NCBI RefSeq assembly: GCF_002111595.1
Contig: NZ_LUTN01000003.1
Location: 186,001 to 250,000 of the forward strand
Reading direction: 5' to 3'
Source: Lonsdalea britannica
GTDB taxonomy: Bacteria; Pseudomonadota; Gammaproteobacteria; Enterobacterales; Enterobacteriaceae
Length of the DNA stretch: 64,000 nt
Of the stretch, positions 39,133 to 47,210 are shown piece after piece. How positions within the stretch are numbered: position 1 is the first letter of the stretch; each line of letters opens with the position of its first letter. The notes below the pieces were generated by a model, which was given only the letters and a program-made list of their open reading frames with translations, was not told the origin of the DNA and searched no databases. The position numbers and the translations under genes were made by a program.

Positions 39133-41276
39133 TGGCTAAAAACAATACTCTCAGACTGAATTGCCTCTCTCTGGCGATCGGCAGCGTTTTCAGCACGTCG
39201 GCGTTGGCGGATGCGGCAAACTCGACGCCTCAAATTCCCGAGGCGACCAACCAGAATCACTATTACCAGCCTGCTGGCGTGTCTCAAACCGACTTTGGCG
39301 GCGTGGGCCTGCTGCAAATGCCGACCGCGCGTATGGCCGAAACCGGCGAGTTCAGCGCCAACTATCGCGATAACGATCAGTACCGCCGCTATTCCGTTTC
39401 CTTACAGCTGCTCGACTGGCTGGAAACGACGGTGCGTTATACCGATATCCGTACCCGGCTTTATAGCGCCGATCCCAACTTCAGCGGCTCGCAAACCTAT
39501 AAAGACAAAGGGTTCGACGTTAAAGCGCGGCTGTGGAAGGAAGACCGCTGGTTGCCTCAGGTCTCGCTTGGGCTGCGTGACATCGCGGGGACCGGCCTGT
39601 TCGACAGCGAATATCTGGCGGCCAGCAAGCGCTGGGGGCCGTTCGACCTGACGCTGGGCATCGGCTGGGGAAATATGGCCCAGAGTGGCAATATCACCAA
39701 CCCAGCCTGTAAGTTGACGGAGAGCTTCTGCCAGCGCACCAGTTCTACGGATACCGGGCAGTTCGAGGTGAACAATTTTTTCCACGGACCGGCGGCGATA
39801 TTCGGCGGGATCGAATACCAGACGCCATGGGATCCGCTGCGTCTGAAGCTGGAGTACGACGGCAACAATTACAGCGATGAAGCCGCAGACCGTGGGCGCA
39901 GGGAGCGTATCAAGCAGGACTCGCCGATCAACGTTGGCATGGTCTATCGGGTCGGCGATATTCTGGATACGTCGCTGTCCTGGCAGCGGGGCAACACGTT
40001 GATGTGGGGGGTCACGCTGCGCACCAACTTCAATCAACTGCGGCCGCACTATGTCGACGATGCGCCGCCGGTTTATGCGCCGGTCAGCAACCCGCAGGGC
40101 GGGACGGACTGGAAACGTGTGGCGAAAGAGCTGGATGAGAAAGCCGGTTTTGGTCAGCCGGATATTTATACGGACGACAAACAGGTCACCGTCGTCAGTC
40201 CGCAGTACAAATATACGGATAGCGCTGAGTACAACAGCCGCGCGGCGACCGTTCTCGCCAACCATGTACCGGCCAGCGTCAGCGAATATCATATTGTGAG
40301 GGAGAATCGCCATCTGCCGACGGACAGCACGCGTGTCGACGCGAACGCGTTCCGTCAACTCCAAACGGCGTCGACTCCGCTGGGACAGCCGGAACCTAAG
40401 GCCTATGATGTCGAGCCGGTAGCGCCGCCGCGAGGCCAGGAAGTGCTGCGTACCCAGCCCAAGCGGTTGACATACTCCCTGGCGCCCGCGCTGTCGCAGT
40501 CCATCGGAGGGGCTGAATCGTTCTACATGTATCAGGTGTCGGCTAACGCCAACGCGGACCTGTACCTCTCCGATCACTGGAGTGTGGGCGGTACGGTCAA
40601 CGTCAACCTGTTCAACAATTACGACAAGTTCAACTATACGACGCCGCCTCAGGACACCAAGCTGCCGCGCGTCCGTACCTGGATACGCGAATACGTCACC
40701 TCATCTGATGTATTGCTGACCAATCTTCAGCTGTCGCGTACCGATCATCCGGCGCGGGACTGGTACACGCAGATCTACGGCGGCTATCTGGAGATGATGT
40801 ACGCCGGCGTCGGCGGCGAAATGTTGTATCGCCCTTATGGCAAAAGCTGGGCGGTCGGGCTGGATGTGAACTACGTCAAGCAACGTGATTGGAATGATAC
40901 GATGCGCCTTGCTGACTACAACGTGGCTACCGGCCATCTGACCACCTACTGGGAGCTGCCGTTTATCAAAGGCGGACTGGCTAAGGTCAGCGTCGGTCGC
41001 TATCTGGCGGGAGATAAAGGCGTGACCGTCGATCTGTCTCGCCGGTTTGACAGCGGTATTGTCGCGGGCGCCTTCGCGACGAAAACCAACGTCAGCGCCA
41101 AAGAGTATGGGGAAGGGAGCTTTACCAAAGGGTTCTATGTCTCCATACCGTTCAACCTCCTCTTCGCCTCGCCGACGACGAATCGCGGTTCAGTAGGTTG
41201 GGTGCCGCTAACGCGTGACGGCGGCCAGATGCTGGAGCGTCGCAATGTGCTCTACAACGTTGTCCAACAGCCATAA
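39132..41276 (+). CDS. yjbH: YjbH/GfcD family outer-membrane beta-barrel protein
   Basis: A 714-residue protein (E. coli YjbH 698) with a signal peptide (GSVFSTSALADA), then the DUF940 signature DFGGVGLLQMPTARMAETGEFSANYRD-like region near residue 56 and alternating beta-strand sequence to the end, as expected for a large outer-membrane barrel. Recent family models treat GfcD/YjbH as a double barrel for polysaccharide passage. It is the last gene of the operon and is followed by a hairpin. No breaks are seen. Confidence 0.93.
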   Translation: MAKNNTLRLNCLSLAIGSVFSTSALADAANSTPQIPEATNQNHYYQPAGVSQTDFGGVGLLQMPTARMAETGEFSANYRDNDQYRRYSVSLQLLDWLETTVRYTDIRTRLYSADPNFSGSQTYKDKGFDVKARLWKEDRWLPQVSLGLRDIAGTGLFDSEYLAASKRWGPFDLTLGIGWGNMAQSGNITNPACKLTESFCQRTSSTDTGQFEVNNFFHGPAAIFGGIEYQTPWDPLRLKLEYDGNNYSDEAADRGRRERIKQDSPINVGMVYRVGDILDTSLSWQRGNTLMWGVTLRTNFNQLRPHYVDDAPPVYAPVSNPQGGTDWKRVAKELDEKAGFGQPDIYTDDKQVTVVSPQYKYTDSAEYNSRAATVLANHVPASVSEYHIVRENRHLPTDSTRVDANAFRQLQTASTPLGQPEPKAYDVEPVAPPRGQEVLRTQPKRLTYSLAPALSQSIGGAESFYMYQVSANANADLYLSDHWSVGGTVNVNLFNNYDKFNYTTPPQDTKLPRVRTWIREYVTSSDVLLTNLQLSRTDHPARDWYTQIYGGYLEMMYAGVGGEMLYRPYGKSWAVGLDVNYVKQRDWNDTMRLADYNVATGHLTTYWELPFIKGGLAKVSVGRYLAGDKGVTVDLSRRFDSGIVAGAFATKTNVSAKEYGEGSFTKGFYVSIPFNLLFASPTTNRGSVGWVPLTRDGGQMLERRNVLYNVVQQP

Positions 41277-41299
41277 ACTACCGATATGAGCGGCGGAGA

Positions 41300-41334
41300 A
41301 AAGGCGGCAGACGGAACATCACCCTGCCGCCTTT
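41300..41334 (+). terminator. Terminator of yjbEFGH
   Basis: AAAGGCGGCAG/CTGCCGCCTTT forms an 11-bp stem 23 nt after the yjbH stop. The T tract is only three residues, so efficiency is uncertain. Confidence 0.65.
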
Positions 41335-41542
41335 GTCGTCATAGGGCGTGTCGGTTGCTGGAAACCTTGGGCAAGCCGCCTGTTTTTGAGGGTGGTAATG
41401 TAAGGAAGTTGTTAGTTTTATGGTGATGGATGGTAAATAGTCTAATCCATTATTAATAGGCGGTTTTTTAAGAATAAGACGCTTGTTGGCCGGGGGATGG
41501 CTTCACTATGATGCAGCGAAACAGTAGTCAGATGAGGTTAAA

Positions 41543-41695
41543 ATGAAACGAGTATTAAAACTGGTAAGTGTACTGGCGCTGCTGACAACCCTGAGCGGAT
41601 GCATCTTCCCACCCCCGTGGGGCGGCGGTCACGGCGGTGGTGGCGGTGGCGGTGGTCATGGCGGCGGTCATCATTTCCAGGATCCGAGAGGTTGA
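41543..41695 (+). CDS. 50-residue Gly/His-rich lipoprotein
   Basis: A very short gene encoding a signal peptide with a lipobox LSGC (Cys 20), then IFPPPW and a run of Gly with interspersed His (HGGGGGGGGHGGGHH) to residue 45. AGGTTAAA-like AGATGAGG precedes the ATG. Histidine richness suggests metal binding, but that is a guess; similar small lipoproteins occur in enterobacteria without assigned function. It is followed by two inverted repeats, the second an intrinsic terminator. The start could be off by one base in my counting. Confidence 0.65.
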   Translation: MKRVLKLVSVLALLTTLSGCIFPPPWGGGHGGGGGGGGHGGGHHFQDPRG

Positions 41696-41703
41696 GAATG
41701 TCA

Positions 41704-41727
41704 TCACGCCAGCAGATGCTGGCGTGA
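41704..41727 (+). other. Perfect 10-bp inverted repeat after the lipoprotein gene
   Basis: TCACGCCAGC/GCTGGCGTGA with an AGAT tetraloop lies 9 nt after the stop. It lacks a T tract. It could be a 3' stabiliser or a repeat unit. Confidence 0.5.
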
Positions 41728-41754
41728 ACGACGAACGATTTGACACCCCTTTAT

Positions 41755-42738
41755 TCAGGCCAGTGCGTTTGCACTGGCTTTTTTTATAGGCATTCGCTCA
41801 AGCTGATCGGCTCTGTTAAACGTTTCGGCGCTGAGGTTTTCTGCCAGCTGCGCATGCAGCTCATCGATCAACTGATAGCGGCGTCTATACTGCGCGCGTT
41901 TGTTGCTGGGCAACGCCTCTAGCGGCTTACGGGCGATGGGGAGCGGCAGCTGGTAGAGGCTGTCATGCGTTGGGACTGCATCCAGCGAGGTCCAGAACTC
42001 ATCGTAGCTGCAAAACAGCACGTTTTTTTTGCTGCGATGATAACGTTGGCTTTGATAAACATGGCTACCATCGCCGACGGCCAGCACGCGACGAATTCCG
42101 GCGAGATCGGCCAGTGTCAGCAGGCTCTCAATCAACAACCGCTTGGGGAATAGACCATGGCAGGCCTTAGTTGCCTGTTTGATCAGGTCTCGGGTCGTTT
42201 GCTTGCCTTTACCCTGCAGGCCGCCGATAACAATGGCGGGTTGACCCAAGACATTAACGATACTGAACGATAATGAGATAAGCGTCGTCTCCTCCATCCC
42301 TATCTGCAGCGTCGTTTCCCCCTCTTTGTCATACCGCCACACGCTGCTGACGATAGTGAACTTTTCGCCTTCCTTACCGTAAAATTCGGCCAGACGACAC
42401 GGCGTTTCGCTGAGCAATGCATCATGCAGACGTGGTAAAGACAGGCTTTCCACGAAGGTATAGTGATGGCAAATCGCTTTAGCCCGCTCGGTCGCATTAA
42501 GCCCGACATACAGGTAAGGGCGATGAATTTTCGTGGGCAGGCAGGGATGTGTTTTCACTAATCGCTGCATGCAAGGCATGGCGCATATCCCGCCCAGAAA
42601 GTAATAGGTAGGCAAAGGTAGCATCAGCGACCGCAACAAAAACTTCGCTTTTATCTTATTCTCAAACCATATTCTTTCAGACCGGAAATGCCCGCTCAGT
42701 AGCTGAAGAAACAGCGACGCTCTGGATATTTTTTTCAT
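41755..42738 (-). CDS. DUF535 (VirK/YbjX family) protein
   Basis: A 327-residue cytoplasmic protein of the DUF535/VirK-YbjX family. Recognisable stretches are FYGKEGEKFTIVSSVWRYDKEGE, VIGGLQGKGKQTTRDLIK and HRSKKNVLFCSYDEFW. Members are linked to virulence, polymyxin resistance and envelope stress in enterobacteria, but the activity is unknown. The ATG at 42738 is chosen; a GTG at 42747 gives 3 more residues. Its last codons lie under the terminator of the opposite-strand lipoprotein gene. It is unrelated in sequence to the Agrobacterium-type VirK at 3 kb despite the name. Confidence 0.85.
   Translation of the reverse strand: MKKISRASLFLQLLSGHFRSERIWFENKIKAKFLLRSLMLPLPTYYFLGGICAMPCMQRLVKTHPCLPTKIHRPYLYVGLNATERAKAICHHYTFVESLSLPRLHDALLSETPCRLAEFYGKEGEKFTIVSSVWRYDKEGETTLQIGMEETTLISLSFSIVNVLGQPAIVIGGLQGKGKQTTRDLIKQATKACHGLFPKRLLIESLLTLADLAGIRRVLAVGDGSHVYQSQRYHRSKKNVLFCSYDEFWTSLDAVPTHDSLYQLPLPIARKPLEALPSNKRAQYRRRYQLIDELHAQLAENLSAETFNRADQLERMPIKKASANALA
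41759..41785 (+). terminator. Intrinsic terminator of the small lipoprotein gene, inside DUF535 coding sequence
   Basis: GCCAGTGC/GCACTGGC with a GTTT loop is followed by TTTTTTT. It covers the last codons of the opposite-strand DUF535 gene. Confidence 0.85.
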
Positions 42739-42747
42739 AGACTCCAC

Positions 42748-43350
42748 GCGATGTTTAACGTTTTCTTGTCATGTTTTTTTCGAAAAATGGGGTGTTTTCC
42801 TTATTTCTCCCGCGAATAAAAAGAAATGGATGGCGGAAAATAATAATAAAGATGCAAGCCCATTCTTGGCAGGTTAATAGCACTAATGATGATGAAGTAT
42901 AAGGACGATAAATAAGTAATAAATATATTCTGAGTTATAGTTCGTTTTCGTTTATATATTATTTTTAAGACAAAAAAGAATACGTTTTTTTCGCTTCGTT
43001 TGGCTTTTATTTAAATTAAATCCATTAGGATGGTTTTAAATTTTGCGTGTTGTTTTTGCATCCCAAAGCGCGGTGACTACACGTGGGCCCACGTCTCCGC
43101 GCCGTTGTCATGTCTACAGTCAGCGCTTCCATGCCTATATTCAGCGGTTCGTCGGCGACCAGTTCCTTACAGACGTATTCATACGCCTCTCAACACGTTC
43201 TCCGCCCGCTTGACGACGCCCACTTTCTATATTTCCATCGATTAGCTTCTCTGATTATTTATTATTTTTTCGTGGTTAACCCCTTGATGAAATGTGGAAT
43301 TAAGGTTTCTTCATGCAGTCAATATCGGGTTGTTAAATTTTCATGAGGAT
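42748..43350. other. AT-rich region upstream of DUF535 gene and hmu operon
   Basis: About 600 bases, very AT-rich from 42840 to 43030, holding the promoters of two divergent units. A perfect 14-bp palindrome ACGTGGGCCCACGT lies at 43081-43094. Short open frames (43030-43245, 43083-43346) have no ribosome sites or family likeness and are not called. Confidence 0.5.
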
Positions 43351-43369
43351 GGTAATAATTATCATTACC
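43351..43369 (+). promoter_or_regulatory. Fur box upstream of hmuS
   Basis: GGTAATAATTATCATTACC matches 15 of 19 positions of the Fur consensus and is nearly palindromic. It is about 62 nt before hmuS, so iron-dependent repression of the haem operon is expected. Confidence 0.85.
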
Positions 43370-43430
43370 GTCGGTGTAGACACCTAAAAATCCTGCTAAA
43401 AGACAGTGCGAATGTCGGAGCTTTCTATTC

Positions 43431-44462
43431 ATGCAATACAATTATCAAGATTATCTGCAACTTAAAGAGCAGCATCCAAAAAAATACGCGCGTGAACTGG
43501 CCCAGTTGATAAATATCAGTGAAGCGGAGCTCTCTTACCTGCGTGTGGGCCACGAAGCCCGTCGGCTGACCGATGAGCCGCGTCAGATTCTGGCGGCGCT
43601 CGAAAATGTGGGGGAGACAAAATCCATCACGCGTAACGAATATGCCGTGCATGAGCAGATCGGGTTTTACCGTAACCAACGTATCGGCGAACACGTGGGG
43701 CTGGTGCTCAATCCGCGTGGTCTGGATTTGCGTGTCTTCCCCGAGCAGTGGGCCAGCGTGTTTTTCTTTATCGAGCAAACCGTGCGCGGCGAGCGCCAAA
43801 GTATTCAGTTCTTTGATCGTCAGGGTGACGCCGTCTTAAAGGTCTATGGCACGGAGCACACCGACTGGGCGACATGGCAGGAAACGGTCGAACGTTTCAC
43901 CGCTTCCGACAATGCGCCGTTGGCGCTCACGCCCTATGCCGCGCCCGCGGCTGACGTCGTTGTCGATGCCGCGCGATTGGAACAAGAGTGGCGTGATATG
44001 CAAGACGTGCACGAATTTTTCCCTTTGTTGAAACGGCACAATTTGACGCGTCAGCAGGCTTTCCGCCATGTGAGCGACGACTTGGCCTGTCTGGTGGACA
44101 ACCAGGCGCTATCTGCGTTGCTGAATGCAGCGCATCAGGATGGCAACGAAATCATGATCTTTGTCGGCAATCGAGGGTGCGTTCAGATCTTTACCGGCGC
44201 GATCGAGAAAGTGGTGCCGATGGAACACTGGATCAACGTGTTCAACAAGGCGTTCACGCTGCATTTGCAGGGCAACACCATTGCGGAAAGCTGGGTAACG
44301 CGTAAGCCCACGCGCGACGGTATTGTCACCAGTCTGGAACTGTTTGCCGCCGATGGCACGCAGATTGCGCAGCTGTTTGGTCAGCGCACGGAAGGCGCAC
44401 CGGAACAGACGCAGTGGCGTCAGCAAGTATCTGCGTTGGTGACACCGGGAGCCGCCGCATGA
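43431..44462 (+). CDS. hmuS: Haem-degrading/carrier protein HmuS
   Basis: A 343-residue HemS/HmuS-family protein, cytoplasmic, which takes haem from the importer and in some species degrades it to release iron. It has the usual internal duplication, with an N-terminal half starting YQDYLQLKEQHPKKYARELA and a second half near residue 180 starting LEQEWRDMQDVHEFFPLLKRH. Conserved haem-pocket stretches include TRNEYAVHEQIGFYRN and MIFVGNRGCVQIFTG. It is the first gene of the operon; its stop overlaps the hmuT start. Confidence 0.92.
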   Translation: MQYNYQDYLQLKEQHPKKYARELAQLINISEAELSYLRVGHEARRLTDEPRQILAALENVGETKSITRNEYAVHEQIGFYRNQRIGEHVGLVLNPRGLDLRVFPEQWASVFFFIEQTVRGERQSIQFFDRQGDAVLKVYGTEHTDWATWQETVERFTASDNAPLALTPYAAPAADVVVDAARLEQEWRDMQDVHEFFPLLKRHNLTRQQAFRHVSDDLACLVDNQALSALLNAAHQDGNEIMIFVGNRGCVQIFTGAIEKVVPMEHWINVFNKAFTLHLQGNTIAESWVTRKPTRDGIVTSLELFAADGTQIAQLFGQRTEGAPEQTQWRQQVSALVTPGAAA

Positions 44463-45277
44463 AGAAAATCTTTTTGCTGCTGGCGCTGTGCCTGCCGTTT
44501 TCGCTACAGGCGGCGACGCGGCTGGTGACGATCGGCGGCGACGTCACGCAAATCGTTTTCGCCCTGCAGGCGGGCGGCGACGTCATCGCGCGCGACAGCA
44601 CCAGCCTGCATCCCCAAGAAGCGCTGGCGCTGCCGGATGTCGGCTACATGCGACAGCTGAATGCGGAAGGTGTATTGGCGATGACGCCGACGTTGGTGCT
44701 CGCCAGCGAGCTATCCCAGCCTTCCGCGGCGATGGAGCAGATTGCGAAAAGCGGCGTGAAGGTCGTGAACGTACCCGCTGGACAGGACGTCGCGGGCATC
44801 GCCGCCAAGATCTCGGTCATCGCTCAGGCGCTGGGTAAGGAGAAAGAAGGGCAGGCCCTGGTGCGGCAGGTCAATCAGCAACTCGCCGAGCTGCCGACGA
44901 AACCGCTGCCCGTCAAAGTGCTGTTTATTCTGAGCCATAGCGGCATGTCAGCGATGGGAGCCGGGCAAAATACGGCGGCGGACGCCGCTATCCGTGCCGC
45001 CGGACTGCAAAATGCAATGCAGGGTTTCAACCGTTATCAGCGATTGTCTCAGGAAGGCGTCGTCGCCAGCCAGCCGGACTGGGTGGTCATCAGCCAGCAG
45101 GGCGTAAAAACCCTCGGCGGCGAAAATAACATCTGGCAGTTGCCCGGTCTGGCGCTGACGCCGGCGGGTCAACATAAACGTCTGCTGGTCGTCGACGACA
45201 TGGCGATGTTGGGATTCGATCTGGATACGCCAGCGGCGCTGTTGCGCTTGCGTAACGCGGTGGAAGTGCAGCCGTGA
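44459..45277 (+). CDS. hmuT: Haem ABC transporter periplasmic binding protein HmuT
   Basis: A 272-residue type III periplasmic binding protein with signal peptide MKKIFLLLALCLPFSLQA. It begins TRLVTIGGDVTQIVFAL and has DSTSLHPQEALALPDVGYMRQLNAEG, matching HmuT/BhuT haem-binding proteins with the haem-ligand Tyr in VGYMR. The start overlaps hmuS as ATGA; a frame upstream to 44414 is not used. It delivers haem to HmuU/HmuV. Confidence 0.93.
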   Translation: MKKIFLLLALCLPFSLQAATRLVTIGGDVTQIVFALQAGGDVIARDSTSLHPQEALALPDVGYMRQLNAEGVLAMTPTLVLASELSQPSAAMEQIAKSGVKVVNVPAGQDVAGIAAKISVIAQALGKEKEGQALVRQVNQQLAELPTKPLPVKVLFILSHSGMSAMGAGQNTAADAAIRAAGLQNAMQGFNRYQRLSQEGVVASQPDWVVISQQGVKTLGGENNIWQLPGLALTPAGQHKRLLVVDDMAMLGFDLDTPAALLRLRNAVEVQP

Positions 45278-46266
45278 GGCTCAATCCATCGATGACGCTG
45301 CTGCTCATGGCGGTGTCCGTAGTGCTGTTAATGGTGATCGCCGCCAACCATGGCGCAATGCCGATTACGTTATCGCAACTGCTGGCGTCGTCGTCGGAGA
45401 GCCTGCCGTGGCAGGTCTGGTTGAACATCCGTCTGCCGCGCGTGCTGCTGGCGGTGCTGGTCGGCATTGCATTGGCGCTCTCCGGCGCGGCGATGCAAGG
45501 ACTCTTCCGCAATCCGCTGGCGGAGCCGGGCCTGCTGGGCGTCAGCAGCGGGGCTGCGATGGGGGTCGCCCTGTCGGTGGTGTTTCCCATCGCATTGCCT
45601 GCGATGGTGGCGCTCTACTGGCCGATGCTGGCGGCGTTTGTGGGCAGCGCCGTGATTATGGTCCTGCTGTTCGCGCTGAGCGCCTCCGCCAGCAGCAGTT
45701 CGCTTTCTCGTCTGCTGCTGGCAGGGATTGCCATCAACGCCCTGTGTAGCGCGGCGACCGGCGTGCTGTCCTGGATCAGCAATGACCAGCAGCTGCGCCA
45801 GCTGTCTCTGTGGGGGATGGGCAGTTTGGGGCAGGCCCAGTGGTCGATGGTCATAATCGTCGCGTCGCTGGTGCTGCCCTGCGCCGGATATTTGCAGCGG
45901 CTGGCCCGGCGTCTCAACCTGCTCCAGCTGGGCGACGAAGAAGCGCACTATCTGGGTGTCGATGTCCGCAAGACACGGCGTCAGATGGTGATCTTAAGCG
46001 CCATTCTGGTGGGTTCAGCCGTGGCGGTCAGCGGCATTATCAGCTTTGTGGGTCTGGTGATGCCCCATCTTATTCGTATCACGCTGGGCGCGGATCATCG
46101 CTGGATGTTGCCCGGTTCGGCGCTGGGCGGCGCGCTCCTGCTGCTGCTGGCCGATACGCTGGCGCGAACGATGGTGGCCCCGGCGGAAATGCCGGTGGGG
46201 CTGCTGACCAGTCTGGTGGGCGGCCCGTGGTTTTTATGGCTGATTCTGAGGCATAAACATGGCTGA
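45274..46266 (+). CDS. hmuU: Haem ABC transporter permease HmuU
   Basis: A 330-residue FecCD-type permease with about ten membrane segments. Diagnostic stretches are WLNIRLPRVLLAVLVGIALALSGAAMQGLFRNPLAEPGLLG and, near the C-terminus, ISFVGLVMPHLIRITLGADHR (coupling helix). It uses a GTG start overlapping the hmuT stop by 4 nt. It forms the inner-membrane channel with HmuV. Confidence 0.95.
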   Translation: MRLNPSMTLLLMAVSVVLLMVIAANHGAMPITLSQLLASSSESLPWQVWLNIRLPRVLLAVLVGIALALSGAAMQGLFRNPLAEPGLLGVSSGAAMGVALSVVFPIALPAMVALYWPMLAAFVGSAVIMVLLFALSASASSSSLSRLLLAGIAINALCSAATGVLSWISNDQQLRQLSLWGMGSLGQAQWSMVIIVASLVLPCAGYLQRLARRLNLLQLGDEEAHYLGVDVRKTRRQMVILSAILVGSAVAVSGIISFVGLVMPHLIRITLGADHRWMLPGSALGGALLLLLADTLARTMVAPAEMPVGLLTSLVGGPWFLWLILRHKHG

Positions 46267-47050
46267 GATGCGGGAGCTGTGCCTGAGCGCTCACCACGTC
46301 AACTACCGGACGGGAGGCCGACAGCTGCTGACCGACGTGTCGCTGACGTTGACGCCGGGCGAATTGACGACCGTTATCGGCCCTAACGGCGCCGGTAAGT
46401 CGACGTTGCTGCGCTTGCTGACGGGCTTTTATTCTCCACACGGTGGAGAGTGTAGGCTCAACGGCCGCCCGCTGGCGGAATGGACGCCAAACGTACTCGC
46501 CCGTCAGCGGGCGGTCATGCGTCAGGACAGCGTATTACAGGCTCAATTTCGGGTGGAAGACGTTATCGCGATGGGACGTTCGCCCTGGCCAACCGATGCG
46601 AATGAGCGCGTATTGGACGAGGTGATGGCGTTGACCGACTGCGAGACGCTGCGCGGTCGGCTTTATCCTCAGCTGTCCGGCGGCGAACAGCAGCGGGTGC
46701 GGTTAGCGCGCTCGCTGGCCCAGCTGTGGCGGCCTGACGGCATTGCCGGGTGGCTGTTTCTGGATGAACCGACGTCGGCGCTGGATTTGTATCACCAACA
46801 GCAGCTGCTTCGGCTGCTAAAAACGCTGACCTCGACGGGAAAGCTGGCGGTGTGCTGCGTATTACACGATCTGAATCTGGCCTCGTTATGGTCGGATAAG
46901 GTTGTGCTGTTGCATGACGGCAGGATCATGGCGGAAGGCGCGCCGGAGCAGGTGATTACCCAACCGGCGATCACGCGTTGGTATCAAGCCGATGTCGTTG
47001 TCAGCCCGCACCGTGAAACCGCGGCGCCTCAGGTTTCGCTGCGGCGTTGA
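46259..47050 (+). CDS. hmuV: Haem ABC transporter ATP-binding protein HmuV
   Basis: A 263-residue ABC ATPase. Walker A GPNGAGKST (near 41), Q-loop RQDSVLQ, signature LSGGEQQRVRLARSLA (near 141), Walker B WLFLDEPTSALD (near 164) and the H-loop LHDLNLASLW are all intact. It overlaps hmuU by 8 nt. A 160-nt gap separates it from the receptor gene, and the operon ends with the receptor. Confidence 0.95.
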   Translation: MAEMRELCLSAHHVNYRTGGRQLLTDVSLTLTPGELTTVIGPNGAGKSTLLRLLTGFYSPHGGECRLNGRPLAEWTPNVLARQRAVMRQDSVLQAQFRVEDVIAMGRSPWPTDANERVLDEVMALTDCETLRGRLYPQLSGGEQQRVRLARSLAQLWRPDGIAGWLFLDEPTSALDLYHQQQLLRLLKTLTSTGKLAVCCVLHDLNLASLWSDKVVLLHDGRIMAEGAPEQVITQPAITRWYQADVVVSPHRETAAPQVSLRR

Positions 47051-47210
47051 ATCGGGAAGGGAATATCGTTTGATGGATTGTCGGACGCGATGTCGGCCAA
47101 GGCAGAAACGCTGAGCTGACCGCGCCGTTATAACTACAAAAATAATGAATAAATACTGCGAAGCAATGCATGAGCAAGAATATAACGATTTTAACATTTG
47201 AGGTTTCAGT

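Noticed and set aside
43030-43346. Two overlapping open frames before the Fur box
   Set aside because: They sit in a promoter region and lack ribosome sites or recognisable domains.
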